Source of the DNA: Pelosinus propionicus DSM 13327
Lineage (GTDB): Bacteria > Bacillota > Negativicutes > DSM-13327
DNA: 64,000 bases
Direction: 5' to 3'
NCBI RefSeq assembly: GCF_900114615.1
Contig: NZ_FOTS01000016.1
Span: 1 to 64,000, forward strand
Under the pieces are notes generated by a model that ran no database searches, was not told where the DNA came from, and saw only the letters and a list, made by a program, of their open reading frames with translations. Made by a program: the position numbers and the translations under genes. Positions 44,126 through 53,691 of this stretch are shown here, piece after piece (position 1 is the stretch's first letter; the number at the start of each line of letters is the position of its first letter).

Positions 44126-45106
44126 GTGGAAATTATTGCTCTTACAGGAGAATATGATCCTGAAATTAAAGCGTTATTCTCAAAGATGGTGCCGAATGGA
44201 TTTAAGTTAAAAGAAATATCTGCAGCAAGCCAATATGATGAATTACATGATGCAAATTACATTATATTGAGAATACTTAGCCTAAATGAAGAGGTAATTA
44301 ATTCTCTTCCTAATCTTAAATTAATTCAAAGATGGGGCGTCGGATATGACAAAGTAGATATCATCGCAGCTGGAAAGAACAATATTCCTGTTGCCATTAC
44401 GTCAGGAATGAATGCCTCATCTGTATCTGAGATGGCTATACTTCTTATCCTTGCCGTTTACCGAAAATTGATCTGTCTGCACAATAATGTGCTTGAAGGA
44501 AGGTGGCAGCAAGGAGGGCTTGGAAGCACATCGTATACCATAGACGGCAAAATAGTTGGACTGATTGGATTAGGAAGTATTGGGAAACAGGTTGCTAAAA
44601 AAGTAATGGCTTTTGGTGCCACTGTTCAGTATTATGATGTATTTAGACTTTCACCAGAGGAAGAAGAGAAGCTTGGGATTCAATATGTAGAGCTAAAGCA
44701 ATTGCTAAAAACATCTGATATCGTAAGTTTACATGTACCATTAACTGATAAAACTAAGCATTTGATTTGTAAGGATACCATCGAACTCATGAAGCCTATG
44801 GCAATTATAATCAATACTGCTCGAGGCCCGATCATTAAAGAAGATGACCTGGAAGAGGCACTTCAGAATAAGAGAATATTGGGTGCAGGACTGGATTGTT
44901 TGGAAAATGAGCCTGCTAATGAGAATAATCCTCTACTTAAACTAAAGAATATTGTAGTTACGCCTCATATGGGCGGAAGTACAGCTGATATAAATGCTAG
45001 CATGGCTAAGCGCTGTATTGAAAATATCCTGAAAATTAGCAATGGTCAAGCCTTACCTAAGACAGATGTTGTAAATGCCCAGTACTTTGTTAATCAACAA
45101 ATATAA
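44126..45106 (+). CDS. D-isomer-specific 2-hydroxyacid dehydrogenase
   Basis: A 326-residue protein of the D-2-hydroxyacid dehydrogenase family. The NAD motif is GLIGLGSIGKQVA (about residue 150). The catalytic residues are visible as Arg in NTARGPII, Glu in DCLENEPAN and His in TPHMGGST. It resembles phosphoglycerate or glyoxylate/hydroxypyruvate dehydrogenases without an ACT domain. It starts at GTG 44126 after GGAGG. It is codirectional and close to the DASS gene. It may reduce or oxidise the 2-oxo/2-hydroxy acid intermediate. Confidence 0.9.
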   Translation: MEIIALTGEYDPEIKALFSKMVPNGFKLKEISAASQYDELHDANYIILRILSLNEEVINSLPNLKLIQRWGVGYDKVDIIAAGKNNIPVAITSGMNASSVSEMAILLILAVYRKLICLHNNVLEGRWQQGGLGSTSYTIDGKIVGLIGLGSIGKQVAKKVMAFGATVQYYDVFRLSPEEEEKLGIQYVELKQLLKTSDIVSLHVPLTDKTKHLICKDTIELMKPMAIIINTARGPIIKEDDLEEALQNKRILGAGLDCLENEPANENNPLLKLKNIVVTPHMGGSTADINASMAKRCIENILKISNGQALPKTDVVNAQYFVNQQI

Positions 45107-45168
45107 TTTTAAATAATACCTATAGCAAGATGGTTGCTGAAGGTTGGTAATGGAGATGGTATTTTACT

Positions 45169-45726
45169 ATGCATGCAAAAATTATGGAACTGTTACCGGA
45201 AATTAATTGGATTAAGGATGTAAAACTTCGTGATGCTGTTGTTGAAAGTTATGTTGACGCATTAACGGAAGGAGGATGGGAACCGGGGGACATGACAAAC
45301 ATTCCTTTTGCCTTGGCCTTTCCTAACTGTCCTACTTCCTATCTTCAACATGTAAGGGCCGTAACTCGTATGTCTCTCACTATATTAGAAGAATACAATT
45401 CTATATACAAGGGACATGGGGATTTTTTACTGGACCATGACCGACTTATCGCAGGTGCGATTTTACATGACATTGGTAAATTGGTTGAGTGGGAGAAAGG
45501 ACCTGATGGTAAGTTTGGTAAGTCCCAGGCAGGTAAGGATTTACGGCATCCATTTTCAGGAACAGTAATAGCGATGCGTAATGGTATTTCTACTGATATT
45601 GCGCACATCATTGCAAATCATGCTCATGAAGGTGATGGGGCAAGACGTAGTCCAGAGGGGGTAGTGATTAATAAAGTTGATATGATGAATTTTGATAGCA
45701 TTAAATCACATTTGGGATATTTATAA
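45169..45726 (+). CDS. HD-domain hydrolase
   Basis: A 185-residue HD-superfamily protein. The metal ligands are H in YLQHVRAV, the doublet ILHDIGKLVEW and later H-x-x-H in NHAHEGDG, with a final D in NKVDMMNF. Such small HD proteins are phosphohydrolases or lyases. GGAG lies about thirteen bases before the ATG. It lies between the hydroxyacid dehydrogenase and the RraA-type gene, so it could act on a phosphorylated or CoA-linked pathway intermediate, but nothing in the sequence tells which. Confidence 0.8.
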   Translation: MHAKIMELLPEINWIKDVKLRDAVVESYVDALTEGGWEPGDMTNIPFALAFPNCPTSYLQHVRAVTRMSLTILEEYNSIYKGHGDFLLDHDRLIAGAILHDIGKLVEWEKGPDGKFGKSQAGKDLRHPFSGTVIAMRNGISTDIAHIIANHAHEGDGARRSPEGVVINKVDMMNFDSIKSHLGYL

Positions 45727-45808
45727 GCTTAATCTAAGATTGAATGTAGTCATTATGGCTAAGCCTAGAGTATAAAAATATAACCTAACGAAAAGAGGAG
45801 GAATTTAT

Positions 45809-46501
45809 ATGTCTAATGTTGGATGTCGAGTTTTTATGAAGATTAATCGCCCTAGTAAGGAATTGGTGGAAGGATTCAGAGGGATTCCAGTTGCAAATAT
45901 TGCTGATGAAATGAATCGCTTTAGTTGCGTAGATGCACGGATCAAACCTTATAATAATAGACCGTTATTAGGTACAGCGTTTACGGTAAAGGCCAGAGTG
46001 GCTGATAATTTATTGCTTCATAAGGCCTTAGAACTGGCACAGCCGGGTGATGTAATCATTGTTGATGCACAAGGCGATACCGCAAATGCCATAACAGGTG
46101 AAATTATGATGACTCAGGCTGCTGTCAATGGACTGGCTGGCGTAGTGATTGACGGAGCCATTCGTGATGCAGCGCAAATGCAAGAGTTAGATATGCCTGT
46201 ATATGCAGCAGGAGTACAACCAAAGGGGCCTTACAAAGATGGTCCTGGAGAAATTAACGTTCCTGTTAGCTGTGGAGGCGTTGTAGTAAATCCGGGAGAT
46301 ATTGTAGTAGGGGATGCGGATGGCATTGTTATTATTAGTCCTAAAGACGCACCGGAAACCTTGAAGAAGGCCATAGCGAAGCTAGCTAAAGAACAGGCGA
46401 TCATTCAGGGCATTAAGGATCGGGTTCCTAGAGATAAATCATGGGTAGATAAGGCTTTAACAAAAGTGGGCTGCGAATATATTGATGACGTTTATAAATA
46501 G
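45809..46501 (+). CDS. RraA-family aldolase/decarboxylase (HMG/CHA aldolase type)
   Basis: A 230-residue RraA-superfamily protein. Segments PVANIADEMNR, GTAFTVKA, GDVIIVDAQGD and DGAIRDAAQMQELDMPVYAAG correspond to the divalent-metal and pyruvate-binding site of class II 4-hydroxy-4-methyl-2-oxoglutarate / 4-carboxy-4-hydroxy-2-oxoadipate aldolases, with the conserved G-x-x-R-D. These enzymes cleave to pyruvate plus pyruvate or oxaloacetate and also decarboxylate oxaloacetate. AGAGGAGG precedes the ATG. It lies directly before the Kor genes, which could oxidise the keto acid it releases. Confidence 0.88.
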   Translation: MSNVGCRVFMKINRPSKELVEGFRGIPVANIADEMNRFSCVDARIKPYNNRPLLGTAFTVKARVADNLLLHKALELAQPGDVIIVDAQGDTANAITGEIMMTQAAVNGLAGVVIDGAIRDAAQMQELDMPVYAAGVQPKGPYKDGPGEINVPVSCGGVVVNPGDIVVGDADGIVIISPKDAPETLKKAIAKLAKEQAIIQGIKDRVPRDKSWVDKALTKVGCEYIDDVYK

Positions 46502-46522
46502 AGGAAAAGTAGGAGGACAGTT

Positions 46523-46723
46523 ATGGGAATTGAAATCACGACACTAAAGGAGAGATGCAAAGGCTGTAATATTTGTGCAGCCTTTTGCCCTAAGAAAATT
46601 TTAGCAATGGATACCTTGGGAAAGGTATATGTAACAGATGAAAAAGCATGTATCAATTGTGGACAATGTGAACTACGTTGCCCTGATTATGCAATTTATG
46701 TAGAAAAGAAGGTGGAGAAATGA
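46523..46723 (+). CDS. korD: 2-oxoacid:ferredoxin oxidoreductase, delta (ferredoxin) subunit
   Basis: A 66-residue 2x4Fe-4S ferredoxin subunit. Both clusters are complete: CKGCNICAAFCPKK and CINCGQCELRCPDY. It matches KorD/OorD-like subunits of four-subunit 2-oxoglutarate or 2-oxoisovalerate ferredoxin oxidoreductases. GTAGGAGGA precedes the ATG, and its stop overlaps korA (ATGA). It passes electrons from the TPP subunit to soluble ferredoxin. Confidence 0.9.
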   Translation: MGIEITTLKERCKGCNICAAFCPKKILAMDTLGKVYVTDEKACINCGQCELRCPDYAIYVEKKVEK

Positions 46724-47868
46724 GCCAAGCTAGATTAATGCAAGGGAATGAAGCTTGTGCCGAAGGCGCAATGGCTGCTGGAGTGAATTTTTTTGGAGGC
46801 TATCCAATTACCCCTTCTACAGAAATTGCTGAAATTATGGCAAAAGAACTTCCTGCCCTAGGTGGTACTTTCATTCAGATGGAAGATGAAATTGCTGGGA
46901 TCGCAGTCGTGTTAGGTGCAGCTTTAGCTGGTCGAAAAGCTCTTACCGCTACTTCCGGACCAGGGTTTTCTCTTAAACAAGAATTAATTGGTTATGGCTG
47001 TATAGCTGAAATACCGCTTGTTATTGCCAATGTTCAGAGGATGGGGCCAGCTACAGGTCAGCCTACTTCGCCTGCACAAGGGGATGTAATGCAGGCGCGG
47101 TGGGGAACTCATGGAGATCATCCTATGATTGCTCTATCTCCTTGGACGGTTCGAGAATCGTTTGATGTGGCAGTAATGGCCGTAAATTATGCAGAACGGT
47201 TCCGTACTCCTGTTATTATTTTATTGGATGAAGTAGTAGGCCACATGCGAGAAAAAGTTGTATTGCCGAAAGCGGAAGATATAGAAATATATCCTCGCCG
47301 CAAGCCAAATTGTACCAGGGAGGAGGGGTATAAACCATATACTCCGATGGCAGATTTAGTGCCAAATCCTGCAGATTTTGGAACTGGACATCATATTCAT
47401 GTTACAGGACTTATTCATGATGAAACGGGCTTTCCAACAGGAAGTTCTAAGGTAACTGAGGATACGATTCAAAGGTTGCATCAAAAAATTTCAAGGGTTC
47501 AAGATGAGATTACTCATTATGACGAGTTTTTTATGGAAGATGCTGAGTATGCAGTTTTGACATACGGTGGAACAGCTCGTACCGCCTATGCAGCAGTGAA
47601 AATGGCAAGGCAGCAAGGAATCAAAGTTGGCATGGTTCGCTTGATGACGATATGGCCTTTTGCGGATAAGGTTATCAAAAAAGTAGCTCAAAAAGTGAAA
47701 AAAATTCTTGTACCGGAAATGAACTACGGACAGCTGGTTTTGGAAGTTGAACGTGCTGCTGCAGGACAAGCAGCGGTAATTTCCCTTCCTAAATATAATA
47801 CAGAAATATTTACTCCTAAAGAAATATGTACAGCAATCGAAGAACTTGCAACAGAGGTGGTAAAATGA
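46720..47868 (+). CDS. korA: 2-oxoacid:ferredoxin oxidoreductase, alpha subunit
   Basis: A 382-residue alpha subunit with the family N-terminus GNEACAEGAMAAGVNFFGGYP, then ITPSTE and QMEDEIAG, with ATSGPGFSL for the TPP/CoA domain. The order D-A-B-C and subunit sizes match KorDABC/OorDABC. These complexes convert a 2-oxoacid and CoA to acyl-CoA, CO2 and reduced ferredoxin. The specificity (2-oxoglutarate or branched-chain keto acid) cannot be decided. It overlaps both neighbours by four bases. Confidence 0.92.
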   Translation: MSQARLMQGNEACAEGAMAAGVNFFGGYPITPSTEIAEIMAKELPALGGTFIQMEDEIAGIAVVLGAALAGRKALTATSGPGFSLKQELIGYGCIAEIPLVIANVQRMGPATGQPTSPAQGDVMQARWGTHGDHPMIALSPWTVRESFDVAVMAVNYAERFRTPVIILLDEVVGHMREKVVLPKAEDIEIYPRRKPNCTREEGYKPYTPMADLVPNPADFGTGHHIHVTGLIHDETGFPTGSSKVTEDTIQRLHQKISRVQDEITHYDEFFMEDAEYAVLTYGGTARTAYAAVKMARQQGIKVGMVRLMTIWPFADKVIKKVAQKVKKILVPEMNYGQLVLEVERAAAGQAAVISLPKYNTEIFTPKEICTAIEELATEVVK

Positions 47869-48680
47869 GAAGCTATGAAAAATATTTCCGAATGAATCGG
47901 CTGCCACATATTTGGTGCCCGGGATGCGGTAATGGAATTGTCATGAAATCCATTGCCAAAGCTGCGGAACAATTAGGACTTGATCAAGATAATACAGTAA
48001 TCGTATCTGGTATCGGATGCTCATCAAGAGCTTCTGGTTATATGAACTTTGATACGTTGCATACAGCCCACGGCAGGGCAATTCCCTTTGCCACGGGCAT
48101 TAAACTGGCAAATCCTAAACTGAAAGTCATTGTAATCACTGGTGATGGTGATTGTACGGCCATTGGCGGTAATCATTTTATTCACGGTGCTAGAAGAAAT
48201 ATTGATTTAACAGTAATACTGTTTAATAATAATATTTATGGCATGACTGGCGGACAGGCATCTCCCCTTACACCAACTGGAAAAAAAGCTACAACCGCTC
48301 CATTTGGCAGTGTTGATACAGCCTTTGATCCTTGTGAACTTGCCAAGGCTGCAGGCGCTAGCTATATTGCCAGAGGTACTGCTTTTCATGCAAAGCCACT
48401 GGTTGATCTGATTGCTCAAGGAATTTCCAATAACGGATTTTCCTTAGTAGAAGCCATTACCCAGTGTCCTATTTCCTATGGTCGGAGAAATAAAATGGGG
48501 GATGCGGCAGGAATGTTAAAATGGATGAGTGAAAACGCAGTTCCTTTAGCTGCTTATGAAAAACTAGCGGAAGAGCAAAAAGGTGATAAATTCCCAATCG
48601 GTGTTTTATATCAAAAAACCGCTCCAGAATACAGTGCAGAATATGCTAAGGTCATTAAATTGGCCCAGGGGGGAAAATAA
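47865..48680 (+). CDS. korB: 2-oxoacid:ferredoxin oxidoreductase, beta (TPP) subunit
   Basis: A 271-residue beta subunit. LPHIWCPGCGNGI near residue 15 holds cluster cysteines. The TPP site is VITGDGDCTAIGGNH followed by NNNIYGMTGGQASPLTP. It starts at ATG 47865, overlapping the korA stop (ATGA) after GAGGTGG; the ORF opens at 47826 in korA. It catalyses TPP-dependent decarboxylation of the keto acid. Confidence 0.92.
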   Translation: MRSYEKYFRMNRLPHIWCPGCGNGIVMKSIAKAAEQLGLDQDNTVIVSGIGCSSRASGYMNFDTLHTAHGRAIPFATGIKLANPKLKVIVITGDGDCTAIGGNHFIHGARRNIDLTVILFNNNIYGMTGGQASPLTPTGKKATTAPFGSVDTAFDPCELAKAAGASYIARGTAFHAKPLVDLIAQGISNNGFSLVEAITQCPISYGRRNKMGDAAGMLKWMSENAVPLAAYEKLAEEQKGDKFPIGVLYQKTAPEYSAEYAKVIKLAQGGK

Positions 48681-49201
48681 TGCAACAAATACGTCTATGC
48701 GGATCAGGCGGTCAAGGAGTAATTACTGCCGCGATTATTCTAGCAGAAGCAGCCATAATGGAAGGCAAGGAATCAGTACAATCCCAGTCCTATGGACCAG
48801 AAGCACGAGGAGGAGCCTCGAAGGCAGAAGTTATTATATCTGAAGAGTTCATCTATCATCCGAAAGTAGTGACGCCAGACGTGGTTTTAGCTCTCACCCA
48901 ACAGGCAGCAGATAAATATTCAGCCGATCTTTGTGATAATGGCGTTCTTGTGATTGACGAAGATCTAGTGCCAGATTCCCCTGAGCACCCGAATGTAATC
49001 AAGGTGCCATTAACGCGTCTAGCCGTAGAGGGACTCGGCAAGGATTTGTTTACTAATATTGTTTCATTAGGACTTCTGGTGAAAGTAACTGGAGTTGTAT
49101 CTTTTGAAACCATTCAAAAGTCTGTTGCCAAAAGAGTACCTCCGGCTACGATAGAAAAAAATATGCAGGCTTTGCGCATCGGATTTGATGCACTTGCTTA
49201 G
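48680..49201 (+). CDS. korC: 2-oxoacid:ferredoxin oxidoreductase, gamma subunit
   Basis: A 173-residue gamma subunit with the signature IRLCGSGGQGVITAAIILAE and the following SQSYGPEARGGASKAEVIIS. Its ATG overlaps the korB stop (TAATG). It is the last gene of the first transcript: a clear terminator stands at 49255-49295. Confidence 0.92.
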   Translation: MQQIRLCGSGGQGVITAAIILAEAAIMEGKESVQSQSYGPEARGGASKAEVIISEEFIYHPKVVTPDVVLALTQQAADKYSADLCDNGVLVIDEDLVPDSPEHPNVIKVPLTRLAVEGLGKDLFTNIVSLGLLVKVTGVVSFETIQKSVAKRVPPATIEKNMQALRIGFDALA

Positions 49202-49254
49202 CAGAGCGGATTGGTGGCTGAAACCAATTGATGACGCTAAAATTAGGTTGAATG

Positions 49255-49297
49255 AAAAAGGGACCTCATGGCACGTCTGGGCCAAGTCCCTTTTTCT
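49255..49297 (+). terminator. Intrinsic terminator after korC
   Basis: AAAAAGGGAC (49255-49264) pairs with GTCCCTTTTT (49286-49295). It splits the catabolic cluster into at least two transcripts. Confidence 0.8.
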
Positions 49298-49396
49298 AAA
49301 ATGATAGCATAGATTTTGTTTTGAGTTTCCTGAAAATTGAAAATCATCCGGCAAAGATTGTTATATCAGAAATATGATGTGGAGGGATTGACGATA

Positions 49397-50628
49397 ATGG
49401 ATGCTAAGAAGATGGGATCATTGCATTACTCGCGGGTGGAATGTTTATTAATGCGATTGATCGCGGTGCACTTGGGGTGGCAGCACCAATTATGCTGAAA
49501 GAGTTGAACATGGATCCAGGTTTGATGGGGATTGCGCTGTCAGTTTTTTATTGGAGCTATATTATTTGTATGGTTCCGGTCGGAAGATTTGCGGACAAAT
49601 ATGGCGCAAAGAAGGCAATGGGCTGGGCTGCGGTGCTTTGGTCCCTTATGTCTGCGGCAACTGGCTTTGTGCACGGCTTTTATGGCTTGATATTAACTCG
49701 GCTGGGTGTTGGTGCGGGTGAAGCGGCAGGAAATCCGTTGAGTGCAAAAGTAATAAGTGAGAACTTTTCGTCAAGCCAGAGGGCTACAGCGACGGGTTTC
49801 TGCCTTTCAGGTACTAAACTTGGTATGGCGGCTGTTCCGCTATTAATGGGCTTTTTGATCACTCAATGGAATTGGCGAGTTGCATTTTTTGTGACAGGCG
49901 CGGGAAGTTTATTGTGGTGTGTGTTATGGTATTACTTTTATAAAGACGCTTCAGAGCAAACTGAGGGAGATTCTAAGTCTCAAGGGGTTGCTATACCATG
50001 GAAACAGTTCTTGACCAATCGATGTGTTCTTGGTCTTATGGTTACTAAATTCTTCCTGGATTATCTATGGGTCTTATTTGTGAGCTGGCTTCCTGCTTAT
50101 CTTGTCATGGAGAGAGGTTTCTCGATTATTAAGATGGGAGTATATGCTTCTATCCCTTGGGTTGTAGGTTTTGTTGCTCAACCGGCAATGGGCTACTTTT
50201 CTGACTGGCTTATTAAGAAAGGTACAAGTGTAACCAAAGCCAGAAAGTATACATTGGTAGGTTCTCAGTTAGTTGCTGCGCTGGTTATTGCAGTAGGGTT
50301 TGTTGATGATCCAGTCATTGCTGTTATTCTATTGACGGTAAATATTGCAGGTGAGTCGGCATCAGCAGGTATCATGTGGACAATTCTTGCGGAAGTCTCA
50401 CCCAAAGGAATGGGCGGTACTGTTTCCAGTGCCATAAATACGGTTAGTTCTATAGCTGGTGTACTGGCTCCAACGATTACAGGCTTTATTTATAAATTTA
50501 CCGGCAGTTTTCAAATGGCACTATTGGTTGCTGGCATAGGCATATTGATATCGGCATGTTCAATTTTATTTATTGTTCCGGAAATTAAGCCGATTGAGCT
50601 TAATGAGAAAGATAATATTTTGAATTGA
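49397..50628 (+). pseudogene. MFS transporter with an apparent one-base frameshift near the start
   Basis: The main frame from 49441 (MFINAIDRGALGVAAP...) is a normal ACS-type MFS protein and a close paralog of the one at 40126, but it lacks the first half of helix 1. The natural start is ATG 49397, which has GGAGGG ten bases upstream and reads MDAKKM. The sequence then needs one extra G in the GGG at 49414-49416 to join IIALLAGGMFINAIDRG, which aligns with helix 1 of the paralog. This is either a real frameshift, a sequencing error in a G run or slippage. If translation starts at 49441, the protein has 395 residues and may be impaired. Confidence 0.7.
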
Positions 50629-50640
50629 GGGGTTGTACAA

Positions 50641-52680
50641 ATGTTAAGAAAGCTTTTGTCTCACTTGCAGTTCAAATTAATAGGTGTCATCTGTCTGATC
50701 TTGCTTGTGACTCTTGGGATTGTTTCATTTGTTACTTACAAAAGGACGGATACAATTCTCGCAAAAAATTCAGCAGACCTACAACAAACCATTGCACGGG
50801 ACTATGCTCGGGAAGTTGAATTTCAATTCAATGTATTATTAAACGATGTTTATTGTATTGCTACGGCGGAGCAAATGATTAATGCTACTGACAAAAATCA
50901 AATTCGTCAGATATTAGGTAAGGAAATTAAACGGTATCCGATGTTTAGTGCTCTGTGGTATTTTGATTTGGACGGAATTTCCATTGATGCTACAGGATTA
51001 GAAACAAAAAGTGATGAACGTGAGTATTTTCAAATTGTAAAGCGGACCCAGAAACCCTATGTTTCTAATCCCTATATTTCCAAGGTTACTGGGAAGTTCG
51101 TTGTTGCTGTAGCATACCCTGTTTTTCGCAACGGCAAGATGGATGGTATGATTAATGCAATCTACCCATCGGACAAAATCCTGGAGAAGGTTCAGCAAGC
51201 AAAATTCGGCAAGACGGGCTATGCCATCCTGGTAGGTGGAGATGGCTTGGTTGTTGCAGATGGCGACAATGCTGATTTAATTGGAAAAGTTAGCTTTCTT
51301 AAGCAAAACATTCCTGACGGTTTAAATCTTGTCCAGAAGAAGCTTGATGAAAGGGTAGTGAAGTCTACCCAAGAAGCACTTAGCGGTAAGATTGTTCAGA
51401 CTTCTTATACCAACTATGATAATAATTCTAAGTATGCAGTATTTCGTCCTGTACAACTGGGTGAACAGCAGCGTTGGGGTTTAGTTATTACAACAGAAAC
51501 GAAAGAGATATATGAAGATGCAAACAATTTATTGAAATGGATATTACTAGTATCTCTTATCGGCTTACTTATCTCTGGAGCAATCGCCTATTCATTCGGG
51601 AGAAAATTTACCAAGCCGATCTTGGCTATTAATCAAGAGATGGCGTTAGTTGCCCAAGGAGATTTAAGAAAACACAGTATCGCTGTCACCAGTAGTGATG
51701 AATTGGGACAGATGGTAAAAAGTTTCTTGATAATGAGGGACTCTCTAATCAATATAGTCGAAAAGGTACAACATGAGTCTCAGCAGGTAGCGGCAGCATC
51801 GGAGGAACTTACTGCTAGTGCTGAGCAATCCGCACAGGCTGCCAATCAAGTTGCTTCATCAATATCTGAAGTGGCACAAGGGACCGACAAACAGCATCAT
51901 GTAGTAAGTGAGACTGCTGAGATAGTAGGACAAATGTCGGAAAGTATCCAGCAAGTGGCGGCAAATGCCAATGTATTATCACAGCAGTCGACTAAAGCTG
52001 CTGAAACAGCAAAAGAAGGCGGCAAGTCAGTAGAGGGTGCAGTTAAACAAATGACTGAAATTGAACATACTGTTAGCTGTTCAGCCCAAGTTGTCACTCA
52101 ATTAGGGGAACGATCGAAAGAAATAGGACAAATTGTAGACACTATTTCCGGAATTGCGGGCCAGACCAATCTCTTAGCTCTTAACGCTGCTATTGAGGCG
52201 GCAAGAGCCGGTGAACAGGGACGCGGCTTTGCAGTTGTTGCAGAAGAGGTTCGTAAGCTGGCAGAACAATCCCAAGAGGCAGCCAAGCAAATCTCACATC
52301 TGATTAGCGCGATACAAGGTGAGACAGACAAGGCGGTATCGGCCATGAATGAGGGTACACGAGATGTTAAAGTCGGTACTGGGATAGTAAATGAAGCAGG
52401 TAAAGCTTTTCAAGAAATTGTTAGTCTTGTAGATAGTTTAGCAGAGCAGGTCGAAGCAATTTCAACAGCTATTAGGAATTTAGCCAGCGGCAGTCAAAAG
52501 ATTGTGTCGTCGGTTCAGCAAATTGATCAACTAACGGCGACAACAACCGAGGAAGCACAGACTGTTTCAGCAGCCACAGAAGAACAGTCTGCATCAATGG
52601 AAGAAATTGCGTCCTCTAGCCAAAGTCTTGCCAAAATGGCTCAGGATTTACAAGACGCTGTTAGTAAGTTTCGCATCTAA
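50641..52680 (+). CDS. Methyl-accepting chemotaxis protein with dCache sensor
   Basis: A 679-residue chemoreceptor. The first membrane helix spans about 12-33, the extracytoplasmic double-Cache domain about 40-295 (FSALWYFDLDG, YVSNPYISKVTGKFVVAVA), and the second membrane helix about 300-320. HAMP follows, then the signalling domain with the hairpin tip EIGQIVDTISGIAGQTNLLA and AAIEAARAGEQGRGFAVVAE. GAGGGG precedes the ATG, 12 bp after the MFS gene, so receptor and transporter are probably cotranscribed. It likely senses the same organic acid or amino acid that the cluster consumes (inference). Confidence 0.93.
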   Translation: MLRKLLSHLQFKLIGVICLILLVTLGIVSFVTYKRTDTILAKNSADLQQTIARDYAREVEFQFNVLLNDVYCIATAEQMINATDKNQIRQILGKEIKRYPMFSALWYFDLDGISIDATGLETKSDEREYFQIVKRTQKPYVSNPYISKVTGKFVVAVAYPVFRNGKMDGMINAIYPSDKILEKVQQAKFGKTGYAILVGGDGLVVADGDNADLIGKVSFLKQNIPDGLNLVQKKLDERVVKSTQEALSGKIVQTSYTNYDNNSKYAVFRPVQLGEQQRWGLVITTETKEIYEDANNLLKWILLVSLIGLLISGAIAYSFGRKFTKPILAINQEMALVAQGDLRKHSIAVTSSDELGQMVKSFLIMRDSLINIVEKVQHESQQVAAASEELTASAEQSAQAANQVASSISEVAQGTDKQHHVVSETAEIVGQMSESIQQVAANANVLSQQSTKAAETAKEGGKSVEGAVKQMTEIEHTVSCSAQVVTQLGERSKEIGQIVDTISGIAGQTNLLALNAAIEAARAGEQGRGFAVVAEEVRKLAEQSQEAAKQISHLISAIQGETDKAVSAMNEGTRDVKVGTGIVNEAGKAFQEIVSLVDSLAEQVEAISTAIRNLASGSQKIVSSVQQIDQLTATTTEEAQTVSAATEEQSASMEEIASSSQSLAKMAQDLQDAVSKFRI

Positions 52681-52746
52681 TAAAAAGTTACAGTACCTCA
52701 GCAAACCACTGATAGTATTAAGAGATTAGAGTAAAGGATGATTTTT

Positions 52747-53625
52747 ATGGAAGAAAAGGTAAGCAATCAGGTACCTTTCTCTGGTGGCGCACGGCCTCCT
52801 TATCTCATAGCACCGATAAATGCCTGTGACTGTCATATGCATATTTATGATGGTCGATTTCCACCATCACCTCATTGGGACAAACGTCCGCCAGAAGCCA
52901 ATGCGGATGCGTATCGACTTTTACAAAAGCGGATTGGTACTACACGTACTGTAGTTGTCACTCCATCGACCTATGGCATTGATAATCGCTGCACCCTTGA
53001 TGCAATCGAACAAATTGGTTCAACGGCGCGTGGAGTGGCTGTTGTTGATATAGATGTATCGGATGACGAGTTGAAACGACTGGATAGTTTGGGCATATGC
53101 GGTATTCGTGTTAACTTTGTTTCTCCCCAATCTTGGGGTTTGACTACGGCGGAAATGCTCGAAACCCTTGCGAAGCGCGTAAGCAATTTCGATTGGCATG
53201 TGCAGATTTTAATGTTGGGCGACCAGATCGTTGCCATGGAGCGGGTTTTGCAGCAACTACCTGTGCCGATAGTGATTGATCATTTGGCTCGCATACCAGA
53301 GCCGGCAGGTGTGGATCACCCAGCATTTAAGGCTATATTAAGATTGCTTGATAAAGGACAGACTTGGGTTAAGCTTTCTGGTGCTTATATGGACACAAAG
53401 GTTGGTTCACCTGGCTATGATGACGTGACGAAGGTGGCCCAGGGGTTTGTCAGAGCAGCCCCAGAACGAATGGTTTGGGGGAGTGATTGGCCGCATCCAA
53501 CAGAAAAAGTAAAGCCTGATGATGCAGTGCTCTTTGATCTTCTGTCCAAGTGGGCAATGGAAGAAGCTGCGATTTATAAAATTCTTGTGGAAAATCCAGA
53601 AAATTTGTATGGTTTCTCAAAATGA
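52747..53625 (+). CDS. Amidohydrolase, LigI-like lactonase family
   Basis: A 292-residue amidohydrolase of the 2-pyrone-4,6-dicarboxylate hydrolase (LigI) / D-galactarolactone group. The N-terminal metal motif is NACDCHMHIYD, VVVTPSTYG and GIRVNFV form the substrate pocket strands, and GSDWPHP holds the catalytic Asp. AAAGGA lies eight bases before ATG 52747; an ATG at 52738 also exists. It is followed by a paralog with a leader peptide. The family opens lactones of dicarboxylic acids, which fits the aldolase and dicarboxylate carriers in the cluster. Confidence 0.85.
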   Translation: MEEKVSNQVPFSGGARPPYLIAPINACDCHMHIYDGRFPPSPHWDKRPPEANADAYRLLQKRIGTTRTVVVTPSTYGIDNRCTLDAIEQIGSTARGVAVVDIDVSDDELKRLDSLGICGIRVNFVSPQSWGLTTAEMLETLAKRVSNFDWHVQILMLGDQIVAMERVLQQLPVPIVIDHLARIPEPAGVDHPAFKAILRLLDKGQTWVKLSGAYMDTKVGSPGYDDVTKVAQGFVRAAPERMVWGSDWPHPTEKVKPDDAVLFDLLSKWAMEEAAIYKILVENPENLYGFSK

Positions 53626-53691
53626 GTATATGAATGAAGTCATCTTAGTATAACAATGATTTACTAATACCAATTAGAGGAGGAAGTTTAC

